Assembly: GCF_030813715.1 (NCBI RefSeq)
Contig: NZ_JAUSUZ010000001.1
Location: forward strand, 2,728,001-2,792,000
Direction: 5' to 3'
DNA length: 64,000 nt
From: Catenuloplanes indicus
Lineage (GTDB): Bacteria; Actinomycetota; Actinomycetes; Mycobacteriales; Micromonosporaceae
The notes beneath the pieces are model-generated. The model was not told the DNA's origin and did not search any database. It saw only the letters and a program-made list of their open reading frames with translations. A program made the position numbers and the translations under genes. This document shows, piece by piece, positions 28,155 through 38,640 of this stretch. The number at the start of each line of letters is the position of its first letter. The first letter of the stretch is position 1.

Positions 28155-29218
28155 CGGTCAAGCTCCTTCATCGCGTTCAGGAAAGCGTCGGTCTCGTCGG
28201 GGGTGCCGGCCGTCACGCGCAGCCAGCCGGGCAGTCCGACGTCCCGGACGAGGACACCACGGTCGAGCAGCGCGCGCCAGGCGGTCTTCTGGTCGCCGCC
28301 CACCTCGAAGAGCACGAAGTTGGCGTCGCTGTCGGCGACCGTGAGACCGGCGCCGCGCAGCGTCGACACGATCCGGTCCCGCTCGGTCTTGATCGCCTCG
28401 ACCGTGCTCAGCAGCGCGGCCCGGTGCGACAGCGCGGCCCGCGCCGCGGCCTGGGTGAGCGCGGACAGGTGGTACGGCAACCGGACCAGCTGCACCGCGT
28501 CCACCACGGCCGGGTGCGCGGCCAGGTAGCCCAGGCGGCCACCGGCGAACCCGAACGCCTTGCTCATCGTGCGCGTCACCACCAGCCGCGGGTGGCCGGG
28601 CAGCACCTCCAGCGCGCTCGGCGTGCCGGGCCGGGCGAACTCCGCGTACGCCTCGTCCACGATCACCATGCCGGGCGCGGCGTCCAGCACGGCCGCGATC
28701 ACGGCCGGGTCCAGCGCGGTGCCGGTCGGGTTGTTCGGCGAGCAGAGGAAGACCAGGTCCGGCTGATGCTCCCGGACCTGCGCGACCGCGTGCTCCGCGT
28801 CGAGCCCGAAGTCCTCGCCGCGCCGGCCGTCCACCCAGCGGGTGCCGGTACCGACCGCGAGCAGCGGGTGCATCGAGTAGGCCGGGGTGAAGCCGAGCGC
28901 GGTCCGCCCCGGGCCCGCGAACACCTGGAGCAACTGCTGCTGGACCTCGTTCGACCCGTTCGCCGCCCAGACGTGCGCGACGGTCAGGCCGTGCCCGAGG
29001 TAGTCGGCGAGCGCGGAGCGCAGCGCCACCGCGTCCCGGTCCGGGTACCGGTTGAGGTCGCGCAGCTCGGCCTGGAGCGCCTTGCCGATCGCCTCGACGA
29101 CCTCGTCCGGCACCGGGTACGAGTTCTCGTTCGTGTTCAGCCGGACCGGCACGTCCAGCTGGGGTGCGCCGTACGGGCTCAGGCCGCGCAGGTCGTCCCG
29201 GATCGGAAGGTCGATCAC
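28151..29218 (-). CDS. hisC: Histidinol-phosphate aminotransferase
   Basis: A 355-residue PLP enzyme transferring the amino group to imidazole acetol phosphate. It shows [11 protein letters not shown] at the N-terminus, [19 protein letters not shown] and the Schiff-base Lys in [17 protein letters not shown], with the phosphate-binding Arg near the C-terminus ([11 protein letters not shown]). It overlaps hisD by 4 bp and hisB by 4 bp. Confidence 0.96.
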   Translation of the reverse strand: MIDLPIRDDLRGLSPYGAPQLDVPVRLNTNENSYPVPDEVVEAIGKALQAELRDLNRYPDRDAVALRSALADYLGHGLTVAHVWAANGSNEVQQQLLQVFAGPGRTALGFTPAYSMHPLLAVGTGTRWVDGRRGEDFGLDAEHAVAQVREHQPDLVFLCSPNNPTGTALDPAVIAAVLDAAPGMVIVDEAYAEFARPGTPSALEVLPGHPRLVVTRTMSKAFGFAGGRLGYLAAHPAVVDAVQLVRLPYHLSALTQAAARAALSHRAALLSTVEAIKTERDRIVSTLRGAGLTVADSDANFVLFEVGGDQKTAWRALLDRGVLVRDVGLPGWLRVTAGTPDETDAFLNAMKELDR

Positions 29219-30540
29219 GCCAGGCCCCCCGGGAAACGCGCGGACACGGCCTCGCCGTGCGCGGGCAGGTCCTCCGCCGTGGCGAGCGCGACCACGTGCG
29301 CCGCGACCTCGCGCAGCGCGGGCTCGTCGTACTCCACGATGTGCACGTTCTTCAGGAACGACTGCACGGACAGGCCGGACTGGTGCCGGGCGCAGCCGCC
29401 GGTCGGCAGCACGTGGTTGGAACCGGCGCAGTAGTCGCCCAGCGACACCGGCGCGAACGCGCCCACGAAGATCGCACCGGCGTTGCGCACCCGCATCGCC
29501 CAGCTCCGCGCATCCCGCGTCTGGATCTCCAAGTGCTCGGCCGCGTACGCGTCGACCACGCGCAGGCCCTGCTCCAGGTCCTTGACCAGCACGATGCCGG
29601 ACTGCTCACCGGTCAGCGACGTGCTGACCCGCTCGGAGTGCTTGGTGGCCGTCACCATCCGGGCCAGCGCGTCCTCGACCGCGTCCGCCAGCTTCTCGGA
29701 GGGCGTGACCAGCACGCTCGCGGCCAGCGGGTCGTGCTCGGCCTGGCTGATCAGGTCGGCCGCGACGTGCACCGGGTCGGCGGTGTCATCGGCCAGGATC
29801 GCAATCTCGGTCGGCCCGGCCTCCGCGTCGATGCCGACCACGCCGCGCAGCAGCCGCTTCGCCGCGGTCACCCAGATGTTGCCCGGGCCGGTGATCACGT
29901 CGACCGGCGCGCAGCCGTCGCCGTCGACCGCGCCGGTCGATCCGTAGCCCAGCATCGCGATCGCCTGTGCCCCGCCTGCGGCGTAGACCTCGTCCACCCC
30001 GAGCAGCGCGCACGCGGCGAGAACCCGCGCGTCCGGCAGGCCGCCGTTCTCCTTCTGCGGCGGGCTGGCCACGACCAGCGCGTCCACGCCGGCGATCTGC
30101 GCGGGCACCACATTCATCACCACGGTCGACGGGTACACCGCCAGGCCGCCGGGCACGTAGAGACCCACCCGGGACACCGGCAGCCAGCGCTCGGTGACCG
30201 TGCCGCCGGCCGTGACCTGCGTGGTCACGTCCCGCCGGCGCTGGTCGGCGTGCACCTTGCGGGTGCGGGCGATCGCCTCCTCCAGCGCGGCACGCACCTC
30301 CGGCTCCAGCGCGGACAGCGACGCCGCGATCGCCTCGGCCGGCACCCGCAGCCGCTCCAGACGCACGCCGTCGAACCGCTCGGTCGCCTCGCGGATGGCC
30401 GGGAACCCATGCTCCCGGACCGCCTCCACGAGCGGGCGGATGGTCTCGGTCGCGACCGAGACGTCGAGCTGGGCACGGGGCAGCAGGCCACGCGGCACCG
30501 CGGCGTCCGCCGCGCTCCGCAGGTCGATCCGGTTCAACAC
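29215..30540 (-). CDS. hisD: Histidinol dehydrogenase
   Basis: A 441-residue zinc enzyme that makes two NAD-dependent oxidations of histidinol to histidine. Signature regions are [38 protein letters not shown], the catalytic Glu/His segment [11 protein letters not shown] and [10 protein letters not shown]. The start is GTG 30540. TAGACT (30548-30553) lies 7 nt upstream and there is no ribosome site, so this first gene of the operon is probably read from a leaderless mRNA. Confidence 0.95.
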   Translation of the reverse strand: MLNRIDLRSAADAAVPRGLLPRAQLDVSVATETIRPLVEAVREHGFPAIREATERFDGVRLERLRVPAEAIAASLSALEPEVRAALEEAIARTRKVHADQRRRDVTTQVTAGGTVTERWLPVSRVGLYVPGGLAVYPSTVVMNVVPAQIAGVDALVVASPPQKENGGLPDARVLAACALLGVDEVYAAGGAQAIAMLGYGSTGAVDGDGCAPVDVITGPGNIWVTAAKRLLRGVVGIDAEAGPTEIAILADDTADPVHVAADLISQAEHDPLAASVLVTPSEKLADAVEDALARMVTATKHSERVSTSLTGEQSGIVLVKDLEQGLRVVDAYAAEHLEIQTRDARSWAMRVRNAGAIFVGAFAPVSLGDYCAGSNHVLPTGGCARHQSGLSVQSFLKNVHIVEYDEPALREVAAHVVALATAEDLPAHGEAVSARFPGGLA

Positions 30541-30547
30541 CCTTGGG

Positions 30548-30553
30548 AGTCTA
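30548..30553 (-). promoter_or_regulatory. -10 box of a leaderless hisD promoter
   Basis: TAGACT on the minus strand, followed by 7 nt and the GTG of hisD. A matching -35 box is not obvious. Confidence 0.45.
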
Positions 30554-30704
30554 TTCGGCCCGCTCCGGGCGGGCAGGGGCCAGTCCGGCTGCCGGGACGA
30601 TAACGCAGCGGAACCGGCCCCCGGTGCGCCACGATGACGGGGTGGCCGATGATCGGAAGAGGCGCGGGGCTCACGGGCCAGGGCGGTTCCGCTACGCTCG
30701 TGGC

Positions 30705-31406
30705 GTGGTGACGCGGTTGCCGGTGTTCCCGTTGGGGACGGTGCTCTTCCCCGGCCTGGTGATGCCGCTGCACATCTTCGAGGAGCGCTATCGCGAGCTG
30801 GTCCGGGACCTGGTCGCCCGCCCCGAGGAGACGCCGCGCGAGTTCGGCGTCGTCGCGATCCGCAGCGGCTGGGAGGTGCTGCCCGCCGGACCGGGCGGTC
30901 CCGACTCCGCCGCCGCCCGGGTCACGCTGCACGAGATCGGCTGCACCGCCGAGGTGCGCCAGGTCACCGAGCTGCCCGACGGGCAGTACGATCTGCTCAC
31001 CGTCGGCCGCCGCCGCTTCCGGATCACCGAGGTTATGCCGGACCCGGCGCCGTACCTGGTCGCCCAGGTCGAGTGGCTCCCGGAGCCGTCCGGCGCCGAG
31101 GACGTGGCCGACCTGCTGGCCCCGCGGGTGCTCGCGACGTTCCGCGAGTACCTACAGCTGATGCGCCCCGAGTCGCCGGATACGCCGGAACAGCTCCCGG
31201 ACGACCCGACCACGCTCTCCCACCTGGTCGCGGCCACCGGCGCGTTCACGGTCGAGGACCGCCAGGCGCTGCTCGCCGCGACCGACACCGCGGCCCGCCT
31301 CCGCGCCGAACTCAAGCTGCTCACCCGCGAGGCCGCACTGTTCCGCACGGTCCGCGCGGTGCCGGTCCCGCTCTCCGAATACGCCACGCCGTCCAGCCAG
31401 AACTAG
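30705..31406 (+). CDS. LON-substrate-binding-domain (ATP-independent, S16-like) protein
   Basis: About 233 residues. It begins [30 protein letters not shown] (split here: [13 protein letters not shown], then LHIFEERY), the classic N-terminal Lon domain, and lacks the AAA and protease domains. [16 protein letters not shown] and RFRI are further conserved strands. The start is GTG 30705 or GTG 30708; TACGCT (30693-30698) lies 6 nt upstream of the first, so it is probably leaderless. Related stand-alone LON proteins have no established enzymatic role. It is divergent from hisD. Confidence 0.88.
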   Translation: MVTRLPVFPLGTVLFPGLVMPLHIFEERYRELVRDLVARPEETPREFGVVAIRSGWEVLPAGPGGPDSAAARVTLHEIGCTAEVRQVTELPDGQYDLLTVGRRRFRITEVMPDPAPYLVAQVEWLPEPSGAEDVADLLAPRVLATFREYLQLMRPESPDTPEQLPDDPTTLSHLVAATGAFTVEDRQALLAATDTAARLRAELKLLTREAALFRTVRAVPVPLSEYATPSSQN

Positions 31407-31430
31407 ACTTTCGCGCCTGCGGGAATTCAT

Positions 31431-31502
31431 GGTCCCGCTTCCGGCGTGGGCACGTTCCGAGTGCTCCGGCGAGCACCGGTCGGCCGCCGGCGGCCTCCCT
31501 GC
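31431..31502 (-). repeat. Dispersed intergenic hairpin repeat, copy D
   Basis: On the minus strand it has CACGCCGGAAGCGGGA (31433-31448), a perfect 6-bp hairpin GTGCTC-CGGC-GAGCAC (31461-31476) in the position of the other copies' hairpins, GACCGGTGCTCG, and a GGGAGG end. It lies 25 bp after the LON gene, in a convergent gap. Confidence 0.78.
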
Positions 31503-31611
31503 CGGTCCCGCCGCGGTCCCGCAACCCGCCCGCGCCCCGTCGATGCAGCCCGCGAGCTCCTGAGCGATCAAGGGCTTGTGACGCTCCCGCCCCGCCGGGC
31601 GGAGCCGTCGG

Positions 31612-32412
31612 CTACCTGCCGGCTTCCGGTGGGCCCTCGGTCCCGGTCTCCTCCACGTACGCCGGCCCGGCCGGCAACGGCGTGCCGGCGCCGGACGGAG
31701 GAGGGGTGAGGGCGGGGTCGTCCGGCGGATAGGTGGGCAGCGGCTCGGGGCGCAGCGACGGCCACGGGGACCAGCCGGCCAGCAGCGTGTAGGTGGCGGC
31801 GGCGGCCAGCGGGCCGGCCAGCAGGTCGCCGCGGATGCCGGGCAGGAAGCCGAGGAACAGGTGCACCTCGCCGGCGCGCAGCTCGGCGGGCTTGGTGAAG
31901 TGCTCACCGACTGCCGCGGTGGCCTTGAGCCGCTCGTACTCGCTCAGCCCGACCCGGCTGCCCACCCAGGATGCGAGCAGCGCCGCGCCGATCGTGCCCA
32001 GCGTCACCGCGGTCAGCACGATCGCGCCCCGGTAGCGGCGCAGCACGTACCAGGCCGCCACCGTGATCAGGATGCCGAACGCGATGCCCAGAAACGTGAA
32101 CCACCCGTCAGCGGCCACGAACTGCTCCGGCTGCGCGGACGTGAGCAGCGGCCCGTTCTCACCCTGCACGACCGGCACGTCCGGGGCCAGCACGGCCCAC
32201 AGCAGCCCGAGCGGGACGCCGAGCGCCGCGATCACCAGCGCCGCACCGGTGGACCAGGCGATCTCCCGGCCGAGCGGCGGACCTGGTGTACCGAGCCGAC
32301 CCGGCGGATCCTCGGGGGCCGGCAGCTCCGGTACGGACACCGGCGACGGCTCCGGGCCTTGATCCTCGGACGGGACACCGCTGACACCGGGCTGCCGACT
32401 GGACGCGCTCAC
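31612..32412 (-). CDS. Hypothetical four-helix membrane protein
   Basis: 266 residues with a Pro-rich cytosolic N-terminus of about 48. The helices are ALVIAALGVPLGLLWAVLAP, GWFTFLGIAFGILITVAAWYV, IVLTAVTLGTIGAALLASWV and GPLAAAATYTLLAGW. An outside loop carries an ENGPLLTSAQPEQFVAADG segment, and the C-terminus is a Pro-rich tail. Proteins of this layout (DUF2567-like) sit near hisD in actinobacteria, but I cannot assign the family firmly. Confidence 0.75.
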   Translation of the reverse strand: MSASSRQPGVSGVPSEDQGPEPSPVSVPELPAPEDPPGRLGTPGPPLGREIAWSTGAALVIAALGVPLGLLWAVLAPDVPVVQGENGPLLTSAQPEQFVAADGWFTFLGIAFGILITVAAWYVLRRYRGAIVLTAVTLGTIGAALLASWVGSRVGLSEYERLKATAAVGEHFTKPAELRAGEVHLFLGFLPGIRGDLLAGPLAAAATYTLLAGWSPWPSLRPEPLPTYPPDDPALTPPPSGAGTPLPAGPAYVEETGTEGPPEAGR

Positions 32413-32459
32413 GCCCCGATCCTCTCAGGCGCCGTACGGGCGTGCCGCCGGGACCCGGA

Positions 32460-34235
32460 TCAGCGGGCGAACGGCTCCAGCATCATCGACGTCGCGCGCA
32501 GCCACGCGTTCCGCGTCTCCGGCTGGAGCTGGTGGTACTCGATGGACGCCCCGGTCTCCAGGGCCGGGTCGTACGGCACGATCGCGACCGCGCGGGTACG
32601 CGTCTTGAAGTGCTTCTCCAGGTCGTCGAGCAGCGGCGACTTGCCCGGCGTGGGACAGGAGATGAGCGTCACCGCGTTCGACACCAGGTCGCCCATGCCG
32701 ACGTCGTCGAGCAGGTCGAGCATCCAGTCCGCGGTGAACGCGGCGTCCTCCCGCGGGACCGTGGTGACCACCAGCTGGTCCGCGGCCTGCAGTACGGTCT
32801 GCCAGTTCACGCTCTCCACGTTGTTGCCGGTGTCCACGCAGATCACGTCGTGGGTACGCCGCAGCAGCTCCAGCACGCGGCGGACCGTGTGCTGGTCGAG
32901 ACGCTGGGCGAAGCGCGGGTTCTCCTCACCGGCGAGCACGTCGTACGACCCGTCGGAGGCGTGCCGGAGGAAGTCGTCGAGCCGGTCGAGCAGCTCGGCA
33001 CCGTGCGCGATCTCGATCTGGGCCAGCTCCGCGATCAGATGCCGGACCGTGCGCGCGTGCCGGGCGCTGCCGGCCCGCAGGCCGAGCGTGCCGCGCAGCT
33101 CGTTGTCGTCCCAGGCGAGCACGCCCTTGCCGCGCACGCTGCCGACCGCGGCCGAGGCGAGCACGGTCGCGGTGGTCTTGTGCACGCCGCCCTTGGGGTT
33201 GGCGAACGCCATCACGCGCGGGCCGCCGAGGTCGCGCTTGAGCACGCTGATCGCGCGCTCGGTCTCCACGTCCGCCGCGGGGCGGGCCGCGGCCTCGGGC
33301 GCGGCGTTGCCGAGGAAGCCGACGTTCTTCGACTGGAACCGGCCCGGCGCGGCCTGCGGCGCGGGTGGTTCGGGCGTGGGCGGCGGGGGCGGCGGCACGT
33401 ACCCGGGCGGGGACAGGATCGAGTAGCGCGACGGCTGCGGGTAGTCGCGCTCGGGCGCGGCGTAGGCCTGCGGCACGCCACCGTAGGCACCGGCCGAGGG
33501 CGCCGGAGCGGACGCGGGCGGTACCGGCGGGGCCTGCGGGACCGGTGGCGCCGGCGCGGCGGCCTGCGGCACCGGTGGGGGCGCCGGAGCGGCCGCCGGT
33601 GGCGTCGACGGGCCGGACGGGTAGCGACCGGGCTGGACCGGCGAGTAGCGCGGGTCCAGCGCGGCGTAGCGGGACTCGAAGGCGCCCTCGTCCGGCGCGA
33701 CCGGTGGCGGCTGCACGGACTGCCCGCCGTAGGCACCGGCGGACGGCGGGTACGGCTGGCGGCGGCCCATGCCGGGACCGTCCGGACCGGGCCGCATCGG
33801 CGGCTGCTGCGCCGGTGGCGGCTGCACCGGGTCCGGGCGCCCGTTCACGGCCGCGCCGTAGGACGGGGACGCGGGGGTGCGTTGCGGCCGGCGCGGGAGC
33901 GGGCTGTCCGGCGGCGGCACGGGGCCGTCGAACGGGTTGCCGCCGGGCGGTGCGGACTCGAGGTAGCCACGGCGGGACGACTCCGCCTCGTACCGGTTTC
34001 CGCCCTCGGGGTAGCCGTTCGACTCGGGGTAGCCGTTCGACTCGGGATAGCCGTTCGCACCGGGATGACCGTTATGCCCGTTCGCCGGGTAGCCGGGCTC
34101 ACCGCGGCCCGCCCGGTCCGCGTTCACCTGGGCATGCTCCCCGGTCCGGCCACCGAGCAGGGCACGGTCAAGAAGCGCGCGCCATCGCGGCGGCGGTTCC
34201 TGCGCCCGACCCCAGTCGGTCTCGGTGCCCTCCAC
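32460..34235 (-). CDS. ParA/MinD-like ATPase with long disordered N-terminus
   Basis: 591 residues. The first about 310 are Pro/Gly/Tyr/Asn-rich and disordered, including three 6-residue repeats (SNGYPE) and PPAPPVPQ-type tracts. The C-terminal 270 residues are a ParA/MinD ATPase. The deviant Walker A is ANPKGGVHKTTAT (His where Gly is usual, a variant seen in actinobacterial members), Walker B is DVICVDTGNN, and VTTVPREDAAF follows. Such proteins position cargo or associate with type VII secretion and cell poles. It ends 48 bp after the neighbouring membrane-protein start and is probably monocistronic. The cargo is unknown. Confidence 0.85.
   Translation of the reverse strand: MEGTETDWGRAQEPPPRWRALLDRALLGGRTGEHAQVNADRAGRGEPGYPANGHNGHPGANGYPESNGYPESNGYPEGGNRYEAESSRRGYLESAPPGGNPFDGPVPPPDSPLPRRPQRTPASPSYGAAVNGRPDPVQPPPAQQPPMRPGPDGPGMGRRQPYPPSAGAYGGQSVQPPPVAPDEGAFESRYAALDPRYSPVQPGRYPSGPSTPPAAAPAPPPVPQAAAPAPPVPQAPPVPPASAPAPSAGAYGGVPQAYAAPERDYPQPSRYSILSPPGYVPPPPPPTPEPPAPQAAPGRFQSKNVGFLGNAAPEAAARPAADVETERAISVLKRDLGGPRVMAFANPKGGVHKTTATVLASAAVGSVRGKGVLAWDDNELRGTLGLRAGSARHARTVRHLIAELAQIEIAHGAELLDRLDDFLRHASDGSYDVLAGEENPRFAQRLDQHTVRRVLELLRRTHDVICVDTGNNVESVNWQTVLQAADQLVVTTVPREDAAFTADWMLDLLDDVGMGDLVSNAVTLISCPTPGKSPLLDDLEKHFKTRTRAVAIVPYDPALETGASIEYHQLQPETRNAWLRATSMMLEPFAR
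34008..34061. repeat. 18-bp tandem repeat, three units, in the ParA-like gene
   Basis: GGGGTAGCCGTTCGACTC at 34008 and 34026 is identical; the third unit at 34044 is diverged. It encodes the NGYPES repeats of the disordered head and is a likely site of length variation between strains. Confidence 0.85.
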
Positions 34236-34481
34236 GGATGCATCCTCCCAGCGCCAATGGTCTGCCTGACAGGCTACGAAGGAAACCCGCTTCAGGCCAC
34301 ACCCGCATCCTCATCCCAATCGTCCGGCCGTCTACCCGAAACCGGACTCCGCAGACCCTAACGATGCGTGCCTGATCGTGCGGCCACCGCCCCGATCGCC
34401 GAACCTGACCGTCGGTACGGGGCTGCCGCGCTGCCGGATGGTTCAACGCGTGGGGCCGCGCCGGGATGCTGCCATTCTCCC

Positions 34482-35327
34482 CTATCGGCCGCCCGGCGTC
34501 ACGGGTGTGCCGTTCGGAGCCATGGATTCTGTGAGACCGTCCACAGGTGGTTTGACCACGTCGTCCTGTTCCGGCAGCGGCGGCAGGAGCACGGCCCGGT
34601 CGAGGCGGGACAGCTCGCGGGCCGGATCGACGACGCGCACCTCGGGCCGTCCGGCGAGCGCGGACAGCTCCGCCGGCGTGGCCCGAATCACGGCCGCGTA
34701 GAGACACGAACACCCGTCGCGGTACGCGGTCGCCTCCGCCGCGGCGACCGTGGCACCGCTGTCGTACACGGTCCGCAACTCCGACTCCGGCGCCGAGTCA
34801 CCGGTCAGCTTCGCGCTCAGCCGGCGGTAGTCCGCCGCCTCCCGGTCCTTGCGCTCGGCGATCACGCGCATGCCGCCGATCAGGTCGGCCGGCAGCCGCT
34901 GCACCGCGATCCGGACGATCTCGGTCTGCGTGCCGGGCAGCGGCACCCGGCCGACCACCACCGCGACGGCACGGCCGTCCAGCGCGGCGGCCAGCCGGTC
35001 CGGCGCGAGATACTCGGTGAACGTGACCAGCGCGAACGCGCTGTCGGTGCCGCCGAGCGCGGCCAGCTCGGCGTCGGACTCCGCCGCGTACCCCGGGATC
35101 GAACCACCCTCGGCCACGCCGACGCGCACCACGTCACCCACGGTGTCGTCGCCGGCCGGCGGTGGCCGGTCCGCGGCCCAGACCGCGGTCAGCAGCACCG
35201 CGGTGGAGGCGGCCACGGCCGCGCCGGTCAGGAACCGCAACCGGCCGGGGGTACGGCCGGCGCGCGCGAGACCCCGGCCGAGCGGCGGCAGCACCCGCTG
35301 GTCCAGCCGGCGCAGCAGTCCGGTCAA
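34482..35327 (-). CDS. Hypothetical single-pass membrane protein with extracellular domain
   Basis: About 281 residues from a TTG at 35327, which overlaps the rluD stop (TTGA). Longer readings run into rluD. One helix near residues 30-55 ([20 protein letters not shown]), then an outside domain with Wzz-like spacing ([42 protein letters not shown]) and a possible Cys-rich turn (DGCSCLY). It ends in a Pro-rich tail. The function is unknown. Confidence 0.68.
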   Translation of the reverse strand: MTGLLRRLDQRVLPPLGRGLARAGRTPGRLRFLTGAAVAASTAVLLTAVWAADRPPPAGDDTVGDVVRVGVAEGGSIPGYAAESDAELAALGGTDSAFALVTFTEYLAPDRLAAALDGRAVAVVVGRVPLPGTQTEIVRIAVQRLPADLIGGMRVIAERKDREAADYRRLSAKLTGDSAPESELRTVYDSGATVAAAEATAYRDGCSCLYAAVIRATPAELSALAGRPEVRVVDPARELSRLDRAVLLPPLPEQDDVVKPPVDGLTESMAPNGTPVTPGGR

Positions 35328-36265
35328 CTCGCGGCGCGCAGCACGTCGAGGGCGTGCTGCAGGTCGTCCGGGTAGGGGCTGACGAACCGCACCTCCTCGT
35401 ACGTACCCGGGTGCGTGAAGCTCAGCTCGCGCGCGTGCAGCCACTGCCGGTGCAGGCCGGCCCGCTGCGCGAGCGTCGGGTCGGCGCCGTAGGTGAGGTC
35501 ACCCACGCACGGGTGCCGCATCGCGGACATGTGCACCCGGATCTGGTGGGTGCGCCCGGTCTCCAGCCGGATGTCGACCAGGCTGGCCGAGCGGAACGCC
35601 TCGATCGTGTCGTAGTGCGTGACGCTCGGCTTGCCGCCGGTCATCACCGCCCACTTCCAGTCCGAGGACGGGTGCCGGTCGATCGGCGCGTCGATCGTGC
35701 CGCGCAGCGGGTCGAGATGCCCCTGCACGACCGCGTGATAGCGCTTCTCCACCTCGCGCTCCTTGAACGCGCGCTTGAGCACCGTGTACGCGTGCTCACT
35801 CTTCGCCACCACCATGAGCCCGGTGGTACCCACGTCGAGCCGGTGCACAACCCCCTGACGCTCGGCGGCGCCGCTGGTCGCGATGGTGTGGCCGAGCCCG
35901 GCGAGCCCGCCGATCACGGTCGGGCCGGTCCAGCCCGGGCTCGGGTGGGCCGCGACGCCGACCGGCTTGTCGACCACCACGATGTCGTCGTCGGAGTGAA
36001 CGACCCGCAGGCCCTCCACCGTCTCCGCGACCACGGTGGGCGGCGCGGCCGGTGCGGGCAGCGTCACCTCCAGCCAGGCGCCGCCGGAGACCTTGTCGGA
36101 CTTGCCGCGGCGGACGCCGTCGACGTACGCGTCACCGGCCTCGACGATCGAGGCGGCCGCGGTGCGGGAGAGCCCGAACAGGCGGGAGACGGCGGCGTCG
36201 AGACGCAGGCCGTCCAGGCCGTCGGGTACGGGGAGGGATCGGGTGTCACCGGGGGGTTGCGTCAC
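35324..36265 (-). CDS. rluD: Ribosomal large-subunit pseudouridine synthase, RluA/RluD family
   Basis: 313 residues. An S4 RNA-binding domain spans about 15-70 ([20 protein letters not shown]). The catalytic domain has the active-site Asp in [13 protein letters not shown] (about 143), with KRYHAVVQG and [12 protein letters not shown]. It converts specific 23S rRNA uridines to pseudouridine. It overlaps lspA by 4 bp, a conserved lspA-rluD pair. The exact target uridines are inferred from the family. Confidence 0.93.
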   Translation of the reverse strand: MTQPPGDTRSLPVPDGLDGLRLDAAVSRLFGLSRTAAASIVEAGDAYVDGVRRGKSDKVSGGAWLEVTLPAPAAPPTVVAETVEGLRVVHSDDDIVVVDKPVGVAAHPSPGWTGPTVIGGLAGLGHTIATSGAAERQGVVHRLDVGTTGLMVVAKSEHAYTVLKRAFKEREVEKRYHAVVQGHLDPLRGTIDAPIDRHPSSDWKWAVMTGGKPSVTHYDTIEAFRSASLVDIRLETGRTHQIRVHMSAMRHPCVGDLTYGADPTLAQRAGLHRQWLHARELSFTHPGTYEEVRFVSPYPDDLQHALDVLRAAS

Positions 36266-36876
36266 GCGCTCGTGCTGTCCTTCTCGTCACTGCTGCCGGG
36301 GGCGGGCTTCTTGCCGCCGTCCGAGGATATCCGGGAGCCGTCGCGCTGCCGGCCGGTCAGCTCCAGCAGCACCGCCAGCACCACGCCGATGCTGAGCGAG
36401 CTGTCCGCCCAGTTGAAGATCGGAAACGCACCGCCGCCGGGCTGGAACACGCTGACGAAGTCCACCACGTGCCCCTGGAACGGGGACGGCTCGCGGAAGA
36501 CCCGGTCGATCAGGTTGCCGACCGCGCCGCCCAGCACCAGGCCCAGCGAGATCGCCCACGGGATCGACCGCAGCGACCGCGCCATCCAGCCGATCCAGCC
36601 GGCCACCAGGATCGCGACGATCGGGAAGATCCAGGTGTAGTCCTCGCCGAGGCTGAACGCGGCGCCGCTGTTCCGGATCAGGCTCCAGTAGAGCACGCCC
36701 GGGATCACCGTCACGTCGTCGCGGTAGTTCAGCGTCGCGAGCGCGATCTCCTTGGTCGCGAAGTCCGCCGCGACCATCACCGACGCGACCGCACCGAGGA
36801 CGGTGACCGCCCGCCGGACACTGCCGGGCCTGCTCGCCCCAGCTTCTGCGGGCGGCTGCTGCGCCTCCACCGTCAC
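36262..36876 (-). CDS. lspA: Lipoprotein signal peptidase (signal peptidase II)
   Basis: A 204-residue membrane aspartyl protease removing signal peptides from diacylated prolipoproteins. Four helices are predicted; the catalytic Asp residues are in GNLIDR (about 125) and [12 protein letters not shown] (about 158), and [10 protein letters not shown] is conserved. The start is GTG 36876, with GGGAGGAC upstream. The charged C-terminal tail of about 30 residues is longer than usual. Confidence 0.95.
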   Translation of the reverse strand: MTVEAQQPPAEAGASRPGSVRRAVTVLGAVASVMVAADFATKEIALATLNYRDDVTVIPGVLYWSLIRNSGAAFSLGEDYTWIFPIVAILVAGWIGWMARSLRSIPWAISLGLVLGGAVGNLIDRVFREPSPFQGHVVDFVSVFQPGGGAFPIFNWADSSLSIGVVLAVLLELTGRQRDGSRISSDGGKKPAPGSSDEKDSTSA

Positions 36877-36904
36877 CGGTCCGTCCTCCCCGGCGGCGCG
36901 GAAG

Positions 36905-38437
36905 TCAGCGCCGCTCCTCCAGTTGCTTGCACTTCACACACCGGGTGGCGGACGGGAACGCGGCCAGCCGCTCGACCGGGATCGGGTTCCCGCACCGCTC
37001 GCACCACCCGTAGTGTCCTTCGTCCAGCCGCTCCAGCGCACGCTCGACCTGGTTGATCCGCTCCAGGAGGTTGTTCGCGAGCGTGATCTCCTGCTCGCGC
37101 TCGAACGTCTTGGTGCCGGTGTCCGCCTGGTCGTCGCCCGCCGAGTCCCCCAGCCTCTCGCGCTGCAGGCCGGCGATCTCGATCAGGGTCTGATCGTACT
37201 CGTGGCGCAGTTCGTCCCGGCGGCCCGCGAGGGCGGCCCGGATCTTCTCGGTCTCGGCCGCGCTGCGGGCGCCCTTCGCGGGCGCGGTCTTGCGGGTCGG
37301 CGTGCTGGTCTCGGCTGCCTTCGCCATGGTCGTCGCTCCCTCGGCCGCGCTCGTCGCGGCGGTCGGCGGTGCTGTGTCTGCCCGCGTCGTGTCGATCCGT
37401 GCCGCCCGGGTGGCGGTGGTGCCGGCCCGGTTCGTCGTCGTGTTCCCGGCCGGGGCGGCGCTTCTCCCCGGGGTGGTCTTCGTGGCTTTCCCGGCTCCGG
37501 CCCGTACCGTTTCGGTGGCCTTCGCCGTTTTTTCAGCTGGTGCCGTGATCGCGTGCTTCCCGGCCGGCGCGGTTGTGGCCGCGGTCTTCACCGGCGCGGC
37601 CTTGGCCGCGGCCCGCCCCGGTGCGGCCTTGGCCGTGGTCTTCACCGGCCCTGCCTTGGCCGCCGTTCGGACCGATGTCGTCCTGCCCGCCGCCGCCCTG
37701 GCCGGCGTCACCCTGGCTGCCGCGGCTCTGGCCGCCGCGACCCCGGTCTCCGCCGCACCGGCCACTGCCGTCCCGCCGGGTGCGGTGCCGGCCGACGGCC
37801 CGGCCTTGGCCCGCACGGCCGCGGTCCCGGTCGCCGCTGTCCCGGCCGAAGCGGTCCGGGCCGAAGCTACCTTGACCGGCGCTGCCTCGGCCTGGGTGAC
37901 CTTGGCCGGGCCGGCCTTGACGGAATCCACCTTCGCCGCGTTCACCTTCGCCGTGTCGCCCTTGGCCCGGGTCACCTTGGCTGGAGTGACCTTGGCTTTG
38001 ACGATCTCGGCCGATGCGGTTCCGGCCGGGGCGGCTTTCGCCGCACCCGCGCGGGTGACGGGCGTCGTCGCGGCGCCGGTGGATCGGCCCGTCGTGCCGG
38101 ACCGGCCCGTCGTGCCGGATAGGGACGCCGCGCCGGCCGTTGTGCCCGTCGCGGACTTCCCACCGGACGCACCGGTCCCGCCGGTCGTCTTCTTCGCTGT
38201 GCTGTTCTTCGGCGCCGCGGGGGTGCTCGACCTCGCCCCGGCCCGGCCGGCGGCCGGACCACGGTTCGGCGAGCTGACCGCCCCCGTCGCGGCGGGTCCG
38301 GCCGGTTTCGCCGCGGTACCGGCGCGTCCCCGGTTTCCCGGTTTGGCGGCCGTCGCCGTGGTCGCGGCCGTGCCGGCCCGTCCCGACACCTTACGGCCAG
38401 TGCCCTCCTGGTCGCCAGTAGTAACTTTCTTAGCCAT
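36905..38437 (-). CDS. DksA/TraR-type C4 zinc-finger protein with histone-H1-like extension
   Basis: 510 residues. The last about 120 are a DksA/TraR fold: a coiled coil (TEKIRAALAGRRDELRHEYD; FEREQEITLANNLLERI) and a zinc finger (CERCGNPIPVERLAAFPSATRC.KC, four Cys). The first about 370 residues are Ala/Lys/Thr/Gly/Pro repeats such as AKVTPAKVTRAKG and TGRSGTTGRS, like histone H1-type nucleoid proteins. Normal family members are about 120-150 residues. An internal ATG at 37327, with GGGAG 8 nt upstream, would give a standard 140-residue form. It may both bind DNA and modulate RNA polymerase; that is inferred. Confidence 0.85.
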   Translation of the reverse strand: MAKKVTTGDQEGTGRKVSGRAGTAATTATAAKPGNRGRAGTAAKPAGPAATGAVSSPNRGPAAGRAGARSSTPAAPKNSTAKKTTGGTGASGGKSATGTTAGAASLSGTTGRSGTTGRSTGAATTPVTRAGAAKAAPAGTASAEIVKAKVTPAKVTRAKGDTAKVNAAKVDSVKAGPAKVTQAEAAPVKVASARTASAGTAATGTAAVRAKAGPSAGTAPGGTAVAGAAETGVAAARAAAARVTPARAAAGRTTSVRTAAKAGPVKTTAKAAPGRAAAKAAPVKTAATTAPAGKHAITAPAEKTAKATETVRAGAGKATKTTPGRSAAPAGNTTTNRAGTTATRAARIDTTRADTAPPTAATSAAEGATTMAKAAETSTPTRKTAPAKGARSAAETEKIRAALAGRRDELRHEYDQTLIEIAGLQRERLGDSAGDDQADTGTKTFEREQEITLANNLLERINQVERALERLDEGHYGWCERCGNPIPVERLAAFPSATRCVKCKQLEERR

Positions 38438-38640
38438 GTCCGCCCCGCCTGACCATGGCGCCCCCCACGTGCAAAAAACGGGCGCACGGCGGACGCCGTG
38501 CACTCCGGAGGTTCGCAAGAATACGGACCGTGAGCGAATCCGACAACAGGGCGCACCGTGGTGAACCATTTTCACCACATCTGTCCGGGTAATTTATCGC
38601 AAATCCGACACAGCCCTCCTAAGATCGATCAGAGCCTGTA

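Noticed and set aside
34008-34061. Evenly spaced 18-bp repeats as a possible CRISPR
   Set aside because: The units are head to tail without unique spacers and encode an in-frame peptide repeat.
37290-38564. A 424-codon plus-strand frame antisense to the DksA-like gene
   Set aside because: It mirrors the GC-rich Ala/Lys/Thr repeat region in another frame, is low complexity, and has no ribosome site or family motif. The minus-strand reading ends in a clear DksA zinc finger.
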